Source of the DNA: Methanobrevibacter sp. | GTDB lineage: Archaea; Methanobacteriota; Methanobacteria; Methanobacteriales; Methanobacteriaceae | Reading direction: 5' to 3' | DNA: 5,661 bases | Assembly: GCA_031289975.1 (NCBI GenBank) | Contig: JAITOM010000272.1 | Coordinates: 1-5,661, forward strand | Translations under genes and position numbers: made by a program | Shown: positions 5,544 to 5,661 of the stretch, in pieces | Position numbering within the stretch: position 1 is the first letter of the stretch | Layout: every line of letters begins with the position of its first letter | Notes under the pieces: generated by a model | Databases searched by the model: none | Told to the model about the DNA's origin: nothing | The model's input: only the letters and a program-made list of their open reading frames with translations

Positions 5544-5661
5544 GGCACTGTAAAAAGAGGATGGAAATTCACAATTTGGAATTTGGATTTTAGCATAAAA
5601 GCATTAAGCCCATATACATGTCATTAAACTTTTATAGTCTGTTTTCAATTTTTCAATTGTG
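5544..5661. mobile_element. MITE copy B, truncated by the window edge
   Basis: From 5544 the sequence repeats MITE copy A: the first 27 bases are identical (GGCACTGTAAAAAGAGGATG and on), with scattered differences and one 11-base deletion thereafter, up to TTTCAATTGTG at the window end. It lacks one of the two AAACTTTTATC units of copy A, which accounts exactly for its shorter length to this point (118 against 129 bases). Its left arm continues TTCACAATT, which matches the right arm of copy A better than copy A's own left arm does. About 26 bases remain outside the window. The eight bases before it are ATTTCTCC, the expected target duplication. Confidence 0.9.

Overview
The window looks like a chromosomal piece of a low-GC methanogenic archaeon of the order Methanobacteriales, most likely a gut-type Methanobrevibacter or Methanosphaera. 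The evidence is an adjacent pair of archaeal DNA topoisomerase VI genes with Methanobacteriales-like sequence, very AT-rich intergenic DNA, archaeal-type Shine-Dalgarno sequences, and the start of an exported protein resembling the adhesin-like/beta-helix surface proteins common in these gut methanogens. The genus is an inference. All recognisable genes are on the minus strand.

Layout, left to right. Bases 1-136 hold the signal peptide and first residues of a secreted protein that continues outside the window. Bases 137-1553 hold no intact gene. This stretch is AT-rich and carries a 36-bp tandem duplication with TATA-like elements just upstream of the secreted-protein gene, a (CT)9 microsatellite, short palindromes, and a decayed mobile-element end. 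Bases 1554-1843 hold a broken remnant of what is probably a nitrogenase component-1-like protein, minus strand, with a frameshift in a homopolymer run. Bases 1900-4792 hold top6B followed by top6A in one compact operon (22-base gap), together encoding both subunits of the type IIB topoisomerase. From 4825 to the end there is AT-rich DNA with repeats and two copies of a small inverted-repeat transposable element (MITE).

The two topoisomerase genes work as one unit: Top6B binds and hydrolyses ATP and acts as a gate, and Top6A carries the catalytic tyrosine and metal-binding Toprim domain that cut DNA. Top6B has a conspicuous acidic, octad-repeated C-terminal tail.

The most interesting non-gene signal is the MITE family. 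Copy A (4833-4987) is complete, has terminal inverted repeats starting GGCACTGTAAAAA, and is flanked by a perfect 8-base target duplication (TAAAATTC). It sits only 40 bases upstream of the top6B start codon, so it has probably separated this gene from its original promoter. Its terminus also creates a spurious upstream GTG start. Copy B (5544 to the window edge) is cut by the window end. A diverged third copy in the opposite orientation ends at 718. No transposase is present in the window.
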